Shown here in pieces: positions 43,918 through 52,678 of a stretch of 64,000 bases of DNA. The translations under genes and the position numbers were made by a program. Where the stretch lies: assembly GCA_039023545.1 (NCBI GenBank), contig JBCHKQ010000003.1, positions 124,001 through 188,000 on the forward strand. Reading direction: 5' to 3'. This DNA comes from Spirochaetia bacterium 38H-sp (GTDB lineage: Bacteria > Spirochaetota > Spirochaetia > Winmispirales > Winmispiraceae). Position 1 is the stretch's first letter. Each line of letters begins with the position of its first letter. Under the pieces are notes generated by a model. The model saw nothing but the letters and a program-made list of their open reading frames with translations, did no database searches and had not been told where the DNA came from.

Positions 43918-44987
43918 TCTTCTTTTTCTGAGACACCGGCCTGCTGGAAGCTTGCCATGTTATAATAGGCCTCAAGTGCAGAATCCATAAGCTGCATTGC
44001 AATGGTTGTTCCTGTTCCCTCACCCAGTCTGAGTCCCAAGTCAAAGAGAGGGCTTAGACCCAATTTCTTTAGCTGATATATGTGCCCGGGTTCCTGAGAA
44101 ACGTGCGAAGCAAATAAAAAATCGGATAAAGCGGGACATAAAGCTTGTGCTATCAATGCTCCTGATGTAGCGATAAAACCATCTGTTATTACGGGGATTC
44201 TAAGAGCCGCACAGCCTAGCAAAAAGCCTGCTATTTGTCCTATTTCTGCTCCTCCTACCTTGGAAAGGACATCAAGTGGATCGTTTACATCAGGTGCATT
44301 GATTTCTATTGCCTTCTTTACGATATTTACTTTTTTCTCGAGTCTGTTCTCGTCTATTCCTGTTCCCTTTCCTGTAACAACGGTAGGTGAGAGCTTGCAC
44401 AGTATAGCTGTGACTGCACTTGCAGCTGTTGTGTTTGCTATACCCATCTCTCCTACACCGGCAAGATTTATACCCTTTTTTTCATATTCTTCTGCAAGCT
44501 CTATCCCTGATACTATGCATTTTATAGCCTCTTCTCTGCTCATGGCAGGACTTTCTGTCATGTTGTGGCTTCCATATACGACCTTTTGGTCTATGAGACC
44601 TTTACATCCGGAAAAATCATGAGCAACACCTGCATCCACAACAACAACCTCTGCACCTGCTCTTTTACTCAGTGCGTTTATAGCAGCACCTCCTGCCAGA
44701 AAATTATAAACCATCTGAGCAGTGACTTCTTGAGGATAGGCACTCACTCCTTCCTTGGCAACTCCATGGTCTGCGGCAAAAACAAAGACATATTTTTTAT
44801 TTATTACAGGTGTTACACTGTCTTGTATCAGGGCAAGCCTTATTACCAGCTCTTCTAGAACACCAAGGCTTCCCTGGGGTTTTGTAAGCATGTCCAGTCT
44901 TTTCTGTACGGCATCCCTTACTATAGGAGAAAGGCTGTTGTTTTCTATTTTTTCTATCGTCATATTAATCTTTCTTTCTTTTGTCAT
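43914..44987 (-). CDS. cobT: Nicotinate-nucleotide-dimethylbenzimidazole phosphoribosyltransferase
   Basis: 357 residues. It makes alpha-ribazole phosphate, the lower ligand precursor of cobalamin. LTKPQGSLGVLEEL near the N-terminus, VFAADHGVAKEGVSAYP, GEMGIANTTAASA, and the catalytic Glu in RLGEGTGTTIAM identify it. The ATG at 44987 has AAGGAG five bases upstream; a second ATG eight codons later lacks one. It is coupled to cobS. Confidence 0.97.
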   Translation of the reverse strand: MTKERKINMTIEKIENNSLSPIVRDAVQKRLDMLTKPQGSLGVLEELVIRLALIQDSVTPVINKKYVFVFAADHGVAKEGVSAYPQEVTAQMVYNFLAGGAAINALSKRAGAEVVVVDAGVAHDFSGCKGLIDQKVVYGSHNMTESPAMSREEAIKCIVSGIELAEEYEKKGINLAGVGEMGIANTTAASAVTAILCKLSPTVVTGKGTGIDENRLEKKVNIVKKAIEINAPDVNDPLDVLSKVGGAEIGQIAGFLLGCAALRIPVITDGFIATSGALIAQALCPALSDFLFASHVSQEPGHIYQLKKLGLSPLFDLGLRLGEGTGTTIAMQLMDSALEAYYNMASFQQAGVSEKEE

Positions 44988-45091
44988 ATTTACTCCTTGT
45001 TTATAAATGACTTAATATTCATTGTTATGGCTGTCAAAGTCGTTGTTTTATACATAGGCTTGATATCACATTTGCTAATTTATTTTGTTTC

Positions 45092-45655
45092 TTAATCCGC
45101 AAAAACAGGAAGTCCGTCTTTTTTTGCATATATTGGAAGTCCCGCTGCCATGAGTACCACATTATCGGCTACTTCTGCTACCCTTTGGTTAAGCATACCT
45201 GCCATATCTCTAAAGAACCTTCCCAGATTGCTTACGGGAACAATGCCGCAGCCTACCTCATTGCTTACCATAAAAATAGAGGCATATCCTCCTCTTGCCT
45301 TTACTTTCGCCAGAGTTCTTGTGAGTTCATTTATCTTAGAAATAACATACTCTTTATCCGGCTTAAGCATAGACATACATAAATTGCTCAACCATAAAGT
45401 AAGACAATCCGCTACAACCACATCTGCATATCCTGCGGCATTGGATATGGCATCAGCAAGCTTCAGAGGCTCTTCTATAGTTTCCCAGCTGTCGCCACGT
45501 TCTGCCCTGTGGGCTATAATTCTTTCTGTCATTTCTTCATCCAGCGCCTCTGCTGTAGCTATAAAAACCCGTCTTCCTGTATGACTATTAGCCTTCTCAA
45601 TGCAAAACCGGCTTTTGCCACTTCTGGCCCCTCCGGTAACAAGAAAAATCTCCAT
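45092..45655 (-). CDS. cobU: Adenosylcobinamide kinase / guanylyltransferase
   Basis: 187 residues. It phosphorylates adenosylcobinamide and then attaches GMP. The P-loop is TGGARSGKSRF (7-17), the guanylylated His is in IAHRAERGDSWETIEEP, and VADCLTLWLSNL and VSNEVGCGIVP are conserved. It lies about 100 bases upstream of cobT on the same strand and is probably part of the same expression unit. It has no Shine-Dalgarno sequence; an extended -10 ends five bases before the ATG. Confidence 0.96.
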   Translation of the reverse strand: MEIFLVTGGARSGKSRFCIEKANSHTGRRVFIATAEALDEEMTERIIAHRAERGDSWETIEEPLKLADAISNAAGYADVVVADCLTLWLSNLCMSMLKPDKEYVISKINELTRTLAKVKARGGYASIFMVSNEVGCGIVPVSNLGRFFRDMAGMLNQRVAEVADNVVLMAAGLPIYAKKDGLPVFAD

Positions 45656-45660
45656 ACTGA

Positions 45661-45689
45661 TTTTTAGCAGTAAAACGCAACAGAGGCAA
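45661..45689 (-). promoter_or_regulatory. Promoter of cobU with almost no leader
   Basis: Minus strand TTGCCT (45689-45684), a 17-base spacer and TGC-TAAAAA (-10 at 45666-45661). Five bases separate the -10 from ATG 45655, so transcription should begin at or beside the start codon. Confidence 0.6.
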
Positions 45690-45690
45690 C

Positions 45691-45713
45691 AAAAAAACCC
45701 CGAAAATCCGGGG
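45691..45713 (-). terminator. Terminator of the DUF6485 gene
   Basis: CCCCG/CGGGG hairpin at 45698-45713, immediately after the stop codon and followed on the minus strand by seven T. Confidence 0.9.
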
Positions 45714-45902
45714 CTATCTGATTTTAAGATAATGCTCTATAGACCTGTCGTAAGTTCTCTCCGCATCAGCCGGAAAATAACAAGCTGGAAGTTCGCCATT
45801 TTTTCTGTGATAAGCTATACACTCGCAGCATATGCCTTTCTTTGAGCATGGATAAGTACAGTTACAGGCAGCCTTATTGGCAGAAACATTACATTCTCTC
45901 AT
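45714..45902 (-). CDS. Small cysteine-rich DUF6485-type protein
   Basis: 62 residues from ATG 45902, four bases after GGAGG; a longer frame upstream has no ribosome site. Cysteines are arranged [21 protein letters not shown], followed by [22 protein letters not shown]. This matches the short metal-binding-looking DUF6485 family of anaerobes, of unknown function. Nine cysteines in 62 residues suggest zinc or iron-sulfur binding. Confidence 0.85.
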   Translation of the reverse strand: MRECNVSANKAACNCTYPCSKKGICCECIAYHRKNGELPACYFPADAERTYDRSIEHYLKIR

Positions 45903-45924
45903 ATTACCTCCATTAAAAGAAAAT

Positions 45925-45960
45925 ATACCGAACGCCGCCTGCGCTTTGCGCAAGCGGCTG
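45925..45960 (-). repeat. Variable-stem hairpin element, copy 13 (truncated)
   Basis: ATACCGAACG is intact, the arms CCGCCTGCGC/GCGCAAGCGG pair with one mismatch, but after CTG the conserved right end is replaced by AT-rich sequence. Confidence 0.7.
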
Positions 45961-45980
45961 TTTAATTTATACGTAATAAA

Positions 45981-46955
45981 CTATCTGTCGAGAAGCTTGT
46001 CTATCTCTGAGAGAGCTTCCTTAGAAAGAGGACCGTACTCCATGGACTTAGCAAGCTCTATAGCCTGCTCACGTGTCCTAAATCCTGGAATAGGAATATT
46101 AACAGGGCTCTTTGCCCACAACCACGCAATAGCACCCTGGACAAGCGAGCGACCTTTATCCGTAAGAATCTCTTTTATACTGTCCAGCTTTTTCACAAGC
46201 TCTGCATTGGGCTTGCCATCTTTATAGAAAGTCATCCACTCTATCCTATGCCCCCTTATATCATCCTCAGGCATCCTGGTATCCGGTCTGTATTTTCCGG
46301 ACAGAAGCCCCATAGCAAGAGGACTCCTGTTGAGACCTGCAAGATTATTCTTTTTGCAGTATTCCATCATAAGCTCGTCATAGAAAAATAGATTGCACTG
46401 ATACTGCATAACAGAAGCCATAGGACGAGCGGCAACCAGCATAGCTCCCTCCAGAAGATCTGTACTCCATCCATAAGTCCTTATCTTACCCTCGCGTACC
46501 AACTCATCCAAAGTATCCATACAAGGTGTCACATAAGCAAGATTCATGCTCCACGTATGGATCTGATAGATATCTATATAATCTGTGCCGAGCCTTCTCA
46601 GAGAAGCTTCCAGGGCACGCCTTATATAATCTGGAGAAACACTTTCTCCTGCCAATGTCCTCGTGGATTCATTAAAAATATTGCCAAACTTAGTAGCAAT
46701 TACAACCTTGTCGCGTTTTCCTTTTATAGCTTTTCCCAAAACTTCTTCTGCATGTCCAGCGCCATAGCAATCCGCAGTATCAAAGAAGTTTATACCATTA
46801 TCTATTGCAGCATTGATGGCATCTATGGATACATTATCGTCAGCTCCGTGATAACCATCCGGCTTTCCGTCTCTCCATGCTAAGCCTCCTATTGGCCAGC
46901 ACCCCAGCCCTAGAGCACTTACCTCAATATCCGATCTCCCAAGAGTTCTTTTCAT
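45981..46955 (-). CDS. Aldo/keto reductase
   Basis: 324 residues, TIM-barrel NADPH-dependent oxidoreductase. The catalytic tetrad is visible: Asp and Tyr in FFDTADCYGAGHAEEVLG, Lys in VIATKFGNIF and His in IYQIHTWSM. IPIPGFRTREQAIEL near the C-terminus is the cofactor-binding stretch. The start ATG has GGGAGGAAAG upstream. The physiological carbonyl substrate cannot be read from sequence. It is followed on the same strand by no recognisable partner. Confidence 0.92.
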   Translation of the reverse strand: MKRTLGRSDIEVSALGLGCWPIGGLAWRDGKPDGYHGADDNVSIDAINAAIDNGINFFDTADCYGAGHAEEVLGKAIKGKRDKVVIATKFGNIFNESTRTLAGESVSPDYIRRALEASLRRLGTDYIDIYQIHTWSMNLAYVTPCMDTLDELVREGKIRTYGWSTDLLEGAMLVAARPMASVMQYQCNLFFYDELMMEYCKKNNLAGLNRSPLAMGLLSGKYRPDTRMPEDDIRGHRIEWMTFYKDGKPNAELVKKLDSIKEILTDKGRSLVQGAIAWLWAKSPVNIPIPGFRTREQAIELAKSMEYGPLSKEALSEIDKLLDR

Positions 46956-46993
46956 CTTTCCTCCCTGTAGTAAGAATGAGTGTATTTAAAAGC

Positions 46994-49843
46994 TCAGTCT
47001 AGACTTTCCAGCAGTTTTTTTAAATCCTGTTCTGCTGTAAAAGTCTGAGGCTTATTGGGATCTATTATACATGCGGCATGAGCATACTGATACTCATTAT
47101 AATAGAAAGAAAGACCCTTTGCATCAGTAAGAATAAGAGGTTGTTTCCTTATCTCATATTCTGTTATTATTTTTTTGAGAATATCATTGTTGGATATTAT
47201 ACCCCAACTTGAGATTCCTGGAAGAAGAACAGGATAACCTGTTTCTTTGCTTATTTTCTCAAGTAAAATCCTGTAATTGAGATACATAATAAGAAGCTGT
47301 ATATTGGTCAGCTTATGACAAAGAGATGGCAGCGGATTTATTGCAAAAGCAAACCAAAAGGGACGCCTTGCCAAAGCTTGATTAGGCTCGGTATTAAAAT
47401 ATAAGAGACCCATACCTGTTATGGTCTTCTCCTGTCCATTTACAAGCCTTATTGTAAATGCAGCAGGATCTTTGATAAATTCCGGTTTATCGGATGCACA
47501 TATCCCGCCCATATCACCGTAGTATGCATCGATACTGCTTTTGGATACATATAGCAGAAATTGTCTTATATCCGATTCCTGATTATATGTCTTTGATATT
47601 AGTTCTTGCCATTTTGCGTGTTCTGCAAGCAAAGCATGGTAAGAGCTGAGTTTTTTTATGGCAGCATCTATTGCCTCCATGCCCAGCAGCTTCCTGCGTG
47701 TTATCAGAAAAGGTTCAAAAGCTGAATGCAGTTCTGTAGGAAGACTCTCAAGGATAGCTCTTATTTCTGAATCGCTGTTTATAAGAGAGAACATAAGTTC
47801 CATACTTTTTAACAACATTTTAAATTGCATAAGGCTTATATCATCGGGAACCAGGTCTTCTGCAAAAAATGCCTGCTGCTTTGCAAACAGAGGATTTTTC
47901 ATATAACGCTTTACCGTCCAGATAAGTACAAGTCTCTTGAGAAGATTATTCTTTTTTGCAAAAGAGGAAGAAAGAATAAGAGCTATCATAAACTTGAGAG
48001 AGGAAGGGGCTTCTTTGTACAGAGCAAGCAACCTTCTAAAATCTTTCTGTCTTTGTTGTATTACATCTTGGCTTCTCTTGAGGTTTTCTAGTTTGCTTTC
48101 TTTGTTGTCCCCCATCTCTTTCTTTATCTTCTGAAGAGGTCCTCTCATGGATAGAAGCTCTTTACTTAGCTCTGTAAAAACATACTCTTCCGTATCAATG
48201 TGATGAGGCTGTCTAAAGGCTTGAGCTGTATCAAGTATAGCACTGAGATTGATTCTTTCTTTTATTTCAGAAGAATCCCATAATTGGGGATTGTCCCTGC
48301 TTGTAGATAGTGTAAAGCTATGCCGTATATAGGGGATCTTTATATTATGCTCTATAGGATATTCTGCAAAAAGTTCTGAAAAAGAATGTGACTTTGGAGC
48401 TGTATAAAAAAGAGAACCTATTCCAGGTATTATTGTCCGTAAAAGAGGTGCATGTATCAGCTGCGTAGCTTTATCGTAGAGCTTTATTTTTTCTTCTGAC
48501 CAGAGTCTGTCTCTACCCTCCAGTATATCATCTCTTATCTTGTCTATGACAGGTGATATTGCTGGTGTCTTTTCTATATATGCTTTTATAATATCCCGTG
48601 CACCTCTGAGTCGAGAAGGTTCTGTGTTAAGATTTTTTGCATATGATGAAAAATTTTCTTTGTAGTTTGTCACGTTATCATCTGAGAAAATATCTTCAAT
48701 GTTGGGATAATCCGGGTGAAGACCCCTGTTATCTTTTGTTTTTTTTATAAAAATGAGTTGTTCTTTTTGGGTTTTATTGAGAAGATTTTTTATATGCCAC
48801 TTATATATTGCAAGACTACCCTTGTCCGGGAGAAGATCAGAAAGATAAAGAATATTGTTTATGATTCTGTGGTCTTTCTGTCTTTTTATCACATATGTTA
48901 TAAAAGAAGCTGCTTCAAGCCCCAAAGGTTTTGGTAGCAGCTTCTTTATTATCCTCATATGAAATTCCGCTTCTTCCAATACCAGCATAGGAGTGTATCC
49001 ATTTGCAAGCTTATAGTCCAACAGGTTGTTGCTGCTTGCATTATACAGGCTTATGCTGTCTATTTTGTCTGGTGGAAGATTGGATAAACACCCCTCCAAC
49101 TCAGGCAAAACGGATAGAAGCTGTATAACATGCTCTAGATTGTATTTCCCTCTCAAGTTATATAGCAAACCGAGAACACTGTTTCTTATAAACCTTATAA
49201 AAGAACCCGATACAATCTTTATATTTTTCCATATTGCAATGTATTCTACTATGGCATCTCTTTTTTCTAATTCTTTATGTCCAAGTAGGGATAACGGTTG
49301 GCCTGCATACTTGGCAAGAACAATGTCACGATTGAGTCTTATATGCTTGTCACCCAGAAATTGTTTTTCAAAAGGGGAAGTCTTTCTAAGTTCTATAAGC
49401 ATATCAGCAATGACTTTGAGTGCCCTATAGTGTGTCTTCCTCCATTCTCTCCATGAAAAATCATCCTGCATGCGTGGAATAACTACATATAACATAAAAG
49501 AATGAGGTGATATATCGTTTTTTGCAAGATCTGTCAGGATATCTATCAGAGGAGAAAGAGCAGATGATTGCCCAAGATATTTTTGCAGATTTTTATCGAG
49601 TTTTTTTATGAGAGGATACGGATTGAGCCATGCCTCCGAGCCATGCTGCACATATGCAGTAAAGAGTTTTTCAAGCCCTAGTTTTTCGCCTTCTGCTTTG
49701 AGATTGTCTAGCTGCACTGCAGATAAAAATGGCACGCTGTGTGATTGCTTGCATGCTGATGAGTTTACAAGCTGCCACAAGGATTTTCTACCCGTATTAA
49801 TAATGGGACTTATTATTGTATCTTGGTTTCTACTATGTCTCAT
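46994..49843 (-). CDS. Very large protein of unknown family
   Basis: 949 residues if it starts at ATG 49843 (a TTG six codons earlier is possible). I recognise no domain, signal peptide or membrane helix. It is mostly helical and rich in Leu, Lys and Ile, with Arg/Lys-rich N-terminal residues (MRHSRNQDTIISP). The last 200 residues contain more distinctive stretches, such as YYGDMGGICASDKPEF, WFAFAINPLPSL and LPGISSWGIISNNDILKKII. The ribosome site is weak. Base composition is like its neighbours. Confidence 0.75.
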   Translation of the reverse strand: MRHSRNQDTIISPIINTGRKSLWQLVNSSACKQSHSVPFLSAVQLDNLKAEGEKLGLEKLFTAYVQHGSEAWLNPYPLIKKLDKNLQKYLGQSSALSPLIDILTDLAKNDISPHSFMLYVVIPRMQDDFSWREWRKTHYRALKVIADMLIELRKTSPFEKQFLGDKHIRLNRDIVLAKYAGQPLSLLGHKELEKRDAIVEYIAIWKNIKIVSGSFIRFIRNSVLGLLYNLRGKYNLEHVIQLLSVLPELEGCLSNLPPDKIDSISLYNASSNNLLDYKLANGYTPMLVLEEAEFHMRIIKKLLPKPLGLEAASFITYVIKRQKDHRIINNILYLSDLLPDKGSLAIYKWHIKNLLNKTQKEQLIFIKKTKDNRGLHPDYPNIEDIFSDDNVTNYKENFSSYAKNLNTEPSRLRGARDIIKAYIEKTPAISPVIDKIRDDILEGRDRLWSEEKIKLYDKATQLIHAPLLRTIIPGIGSLFYTAPKSHSFSELFAEYPIEHNIKIPYIRHSFTLSTSRDNPQLWDSSEIKERINLSAILDTAQAFRQPHHIDTEEYVFTELSKELLSMRGPLQKIKKEMGDNKESKLENLKRSQDVIQQRQKDFRRLLALYKEAPSSLKFMIALILSSSFAKKNNLLKRLVLIWTVKRYMKNPLFAKQQAFFAEDLVPDDISLMQFKMLLKSMELMFSLINSDSEIRAILESLPTELHSAFEPFLITRRKLLGMEAIDAAIKKLSSYHALLAEHAKWQELISKTYNQESDIRQFLLYVSKSSIDAYYGDMGGICASDKPEFIKDPAAFTIRLVNGQEKTITGMGLLYFNTEPNQALARRPFWFAFAINPLPSLCHKLTNIQLLIMYLNYRILLEKISKETGYPVLLPGISSWGIISNNDILKKIITEYEIRKQPLILTDAKGLSFYYNEYQYAHAACIIDPNKPQTFTAEQDLKKLLESLD

Positions 49844-49893
49844 CCGCAGCTCTAAGTACAATATAACATATTTTTGTTGTTATAAAAAGAAAG

Positions 49894-50538
49894 TTAATAG
49901 GCCTTTTCCTCTATTATGGGTATCTCTATCATAAGGCGAACTCCCACATATATGTTATGTCCTTCCATAAGCACATAAGAAGGATATACAAAAGCTGCAT
50001 TGAGTTCGTAGCCGATAGGAAGTTCCAAGTACAACACATCCATACCAAACTTGGGAGCAATTTCTGCAAAAATGCTAAATCCTGGCATAAAAGACCAGTT
50101 GGAACTTATAGGTAGGATTGTGTTTAAATCATAGGAGAATGAAGAAAAATATATTAGCCCTGCGCCTGCTTTAAATAAAAAGCCTGCAGAAAAATATTTT
50201 TCTTTATACAAAGGCAGATTGTAGCCTACCGCCAACCTTATGGGATACATACTATACAGGTCTATTTTTTTTTCTGTCCACGTGCTTATCTGATTGTATA
50301 TCACTGCATTGATATAAAACCCCCACCTGTTGTTGACTATGATTCCCACATCTATATCTGCGGATGCAAAAAAAACACTGGTTGGGAAAGGTGAGAATAT
50401 ATCGTATGGCAAATCATGCTGTTTACCTGCACCGGTATTTCCAAGTCTATAATCTCCACCTATTGCAAAGGATATATCCGCAAATATGGAAACTGTAACA
50501 AAGATAGACAATATACCGGCAAGAAGTCTTTTTATCAT
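49894..50538 (-). CDS. Outer-membrane beta-barrel-like protein
   Basis: 214 residues. Signal peptide MIKRLLAGILSIFVTVSIFA, cleaved before DISFAIGGDY. The mature part is made of alternating hydrophobic and polar strands rich in Tyr, Phe and Gly (GFYINAVIYNQIS, RLAVGYNLPLY, NIYVGVRLMIEIPI), which suggests a small outer-membrane barrel. I do not recognise the family. It comes before the large unknown gene on the same strand and may be co-transcribed with it. Confidence 0.65.
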   Translation of the reverse strand: MIKRLLAGILSIFVTVSIFADISFAIGGDYRLGNTGAGKQHDLPYDIFSPFPTSVFFASADIDVGIIVNNRWGFYINAVIYNQISTWTEKKIDLYSMYPIRLAVGYNLPLYKEKYFSAGFLFKAGAGLIYFSSFSYDLNTILPISSNWSFMPGFSIFAEIAPKFGMDVLYLELPIGYELNAAFVYPSYVLMEGHNIYVGVRLMIEIPIIEEKAY

Positions 50539-50573
50539 ACAAGGTTAAGTATAACCTATTTTTAGTCTTTATA

Positions 50574-50600
50574 CCATAAAAAAAGCCGCCTTAAGGCGGC
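50574..50600 (-). terminator. Terminator of hflKC
   Basis: GCCGCC-TTAA-GGCGGC at 50585-50600, followed on the minus strand by seven T. Confidence 0.9.
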
Positions 50601-50607
50601 CATGTAT

Positions 50608-51636
50608 CTATCTCGTGTTGGGGTTAAAAAGATAATCAAAGTAATCGGGATTGGTGGACATAACTTTCTGTATATCCGGTAGGGTTATCTCATATGACTG
50701 CAAAGCTCTCCAGAACTTAAAGAAAGAAGGATCCTTGCTAAAAGCTTCTGCATATATTTTTGTAGCTTCTGCATCGGCTTGACCTTTTATCTCATCTGCT
50801 GTTTTCTGGGCTTCCGATATTATCTTTTGTTTGTCTTTTTGCAGTTTACCAAGCCATTCTTCTTTTTTACCTTCACCATAAGATCGGTATGCCTGGGCAA
50901 TCTGGTTTCTTTCCTTTATCATTCTCTGGTATACACTCTGAGTAAGGTCTTCTGAGTATCTTATCTGCCTCATGACAACGTCTATAACTTCCACTCCAAA
51001 AGATTCTGTTATTCCTTTTACAAGCTTTAGCATTTCTTCCGATAGCTCTTTACGTCCCTTTTCTATCTCTGCCTGCTGGGAAGATACGCTTGTATATTGT
51101 TTTACGCTGTCTGATACCGATTCTATCTCATTAGTAATTGATGCTTTGTATTCTGCATCTATAGCAGCTTTTTTATCGTTTGCTCTTTGTTTCTCGTTTA
51201 TTATATTGGAGTTTCTTACCGCTTCTCGTAGAGGATTTGAGGATATCACAGTTCTTACTGCGCTATCTATGATATCGTCAAGTCTAGAATATGCAGTATT
51301 CATTGTCTGAATCCTGGAGTAAAATTTTGCAGGATCTGTTATCTTCCATCTTGCTGTGGTATCCACCCAGATAAATTGCTGCTCTGATGTGGGTATTCTT
51401 TGAGGTTCTCCGTCCCATGATAATATCTTCTTAGAATATATCTTTACATTATCTATAAAAGGAGTTTTAAATTTTAGCCCTGCTTCTTTTTCTGTCTTAA
51501 CTATTTGACCAAATCGCAATATAACCGCTTGCTCTCCTTCTTGCACGATATAAAAAGGACCGGCTACTAGTACGATAAAAACCAATATTCCTATGATTAT
51601 TGCTGTTACTGCAATGATTCTCTGTACTGTGCTCAT
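50608..51636 (-). CDS. hflC: HflC-type stomatin/prohibitin protein
   Basis: 342 residues. One N-terminal helix (about 9-30), then an SPFH/prohibitin domain (VQEGEQAVILRFGQIVKTEKEAGLKFK). A long coiled coil and an Ala-rich stretch (DEIKGQADAEATKIYAEAFSKDPSFFKFWRALQSYE) typical of HflC follow. It forms a membrane cage with HflK around FtsH and modulates that protease. The start overlaps the hflK stop by four bases. The middle of the coiled coil is longer than in E. coli HflC. Confidence 0.93.
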   Translation of the reverse strand: MSTVQRIIAVTAIIIGILVFIVLVAGPFYIVQEGEQAVILRFGQIVKTEKEAGLKFKTPFIDNVKIYSKKILSWDGEPQRIPTSEQQFIWVDTTARWKITDPAKFYSRIQTMNTAYSRLDDIIDSAVRTVISSNPLREAVRNSNIINEKQRANDKKAAIDAEYKASITNEIESVSDSVKQYTSVSSQQAEIEKGRKELSEEMLKLVKGITESFGVEVIDVVMRQIRYSEDLTQSVYQRMIKERNQIAQAYRSYGEGKKEEWLGKLQKDKQKIISEAQKTADEIKGQADAEATKIYAEAFSKDPSFFKFWRALQSYEITLPDIQKVMSTNPDYFDYLFNPNTR

Positions 51637-52607
51637 CTGGTACCCCCTATATTCTTTCCAACTTCCTTAAGGGGCAGAAAATTTTCAAGGTTGCTATCTA
51701 TTATGTCCAAAGTATCTCTGTTGGCAAGGATTTTTTCCAGAGTTTCATAATAGAGTCTTGCCCGTGTTATATCCGGTGCTTTTCTATACTCTGTGAGTAC
51801 GGACAAGAACCTGTTGGCTTCTCCTTTTGCTCTATTTATCCTTTCTGCCTTATATCCTTCTGCTTCTTGTATTATTCTCTGAGCTTCTCCTTCTGCCTTG
51901 GGAATTTCTTTGTTATATGCTTCTTTACCCTCGTTGATAAGACGGTTCATGTCCTGTTCTGCCTTGTTGACATCTTCAAAAGCATCTTTTACTTCTCCAG
52001 AAGGAGGTCCTACATTTTGCAGCTTGACTGTTGTTATACGTATTCCAAGATTGTATTGAGTAAAAATATCGTTCATAAGCTCCTGTGCCTGTATTTCTAT
52101 CTCAGGTCTGTCAGTGCTTATGACATCCAATATAGCCCTGTCTCCTACAAGCTGGTTGATAACTGATTGTGATATGTCCCGTATTGTCTTGGTCCTATCC
52201 TCCACGTTAAATAACCATGCTCTTGGATCGTTGATTCTATACTGGATTATCCACTCCACATCGACGATGTTTAGGTCCCCTGTGAGCATTATGGATTCTG
52301 ACGAATAGTCCCTATCAGAGTACACAGTTACAATACCTGCTTTTTCGGTTCTGAAACCAAATGTCATATTCTGTATTTCCTGAGTGGGCACATTGTAATT
52401 TTTTTCTATGCCAAGAGGCAGTTTCCAGTGGAATCCTGCTCCTACTGTTCTGTTGTATCTACCCAACCTGGTTATTACAGATTCTTCCTTTGCATCAACC
52501 GTAAAGAAGCTGGTGAAAATAGCTATAATTACAAGCAAAATAAGAATCACATATACAATTATTTTGATAGGGAACTCTCTTCCAGATATGTTTACATATT
52601 CTCCCAT
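51633..52607 (-). CDS. hflK: HflK-type stomatin/prohibitin protein
   Basis: 324 residues. One helix at about 14-36, an SPFH domain (ESVITRLGRYNRTVGAGFHWKLP) and a coiled coil with GEAQRIIQEAEGYKAERINRAKGEANRFL, the HflK signature. It is the partner of HflC in the FtsH-regulating membrane complex. The N-terminal Gly-rich cytoplasmic extension of the E. coli protein is missing. AAGGAG precedes the ATG. Confidence 0.93.
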   Translation of the reverse strand: MGEYVNISGREFPIKIIVYVILILLVIIAIFTSFFTVDAKEESVITRLGRYNRTVGAGFHWKLPLGIEKNYNVPTQEIQNMTFGFRTEKAGIVTVYSDRDYSSESIMLTGDLNIVDVEWIIQYRINDPRAWLFNVEDRTKTIRDISQSVINQLVGDRAILDVISTDRPEIEIQAQELMNDIFTQYNLGIRITTVKLQNVGPPSGEVKDAFEDVNKAEQDMNRLINEGKEAYNKEIPKAEGEAQRIIQEAEGYKAERINRAKGEANRFLSVLTEYRKAPDITRARLYYETLEKILANRDTLDIIDSNLENFLPLKEVGKNIGGTR

Positions 52608-52678
52608 AATTTCTCCTTTTTTTAATTATATACTTGTATAGTAAGTCTAAAAAAATATAATGTCAAATGCTTGATAAT

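Noticed and set aside
43280..44044. 254-codon minus-strand frame across cobT and cobS
   Set aside because: Wrong frame relative to two certain cob genes, with a low-complexity Cys/Ser/His/Thr-rich product.
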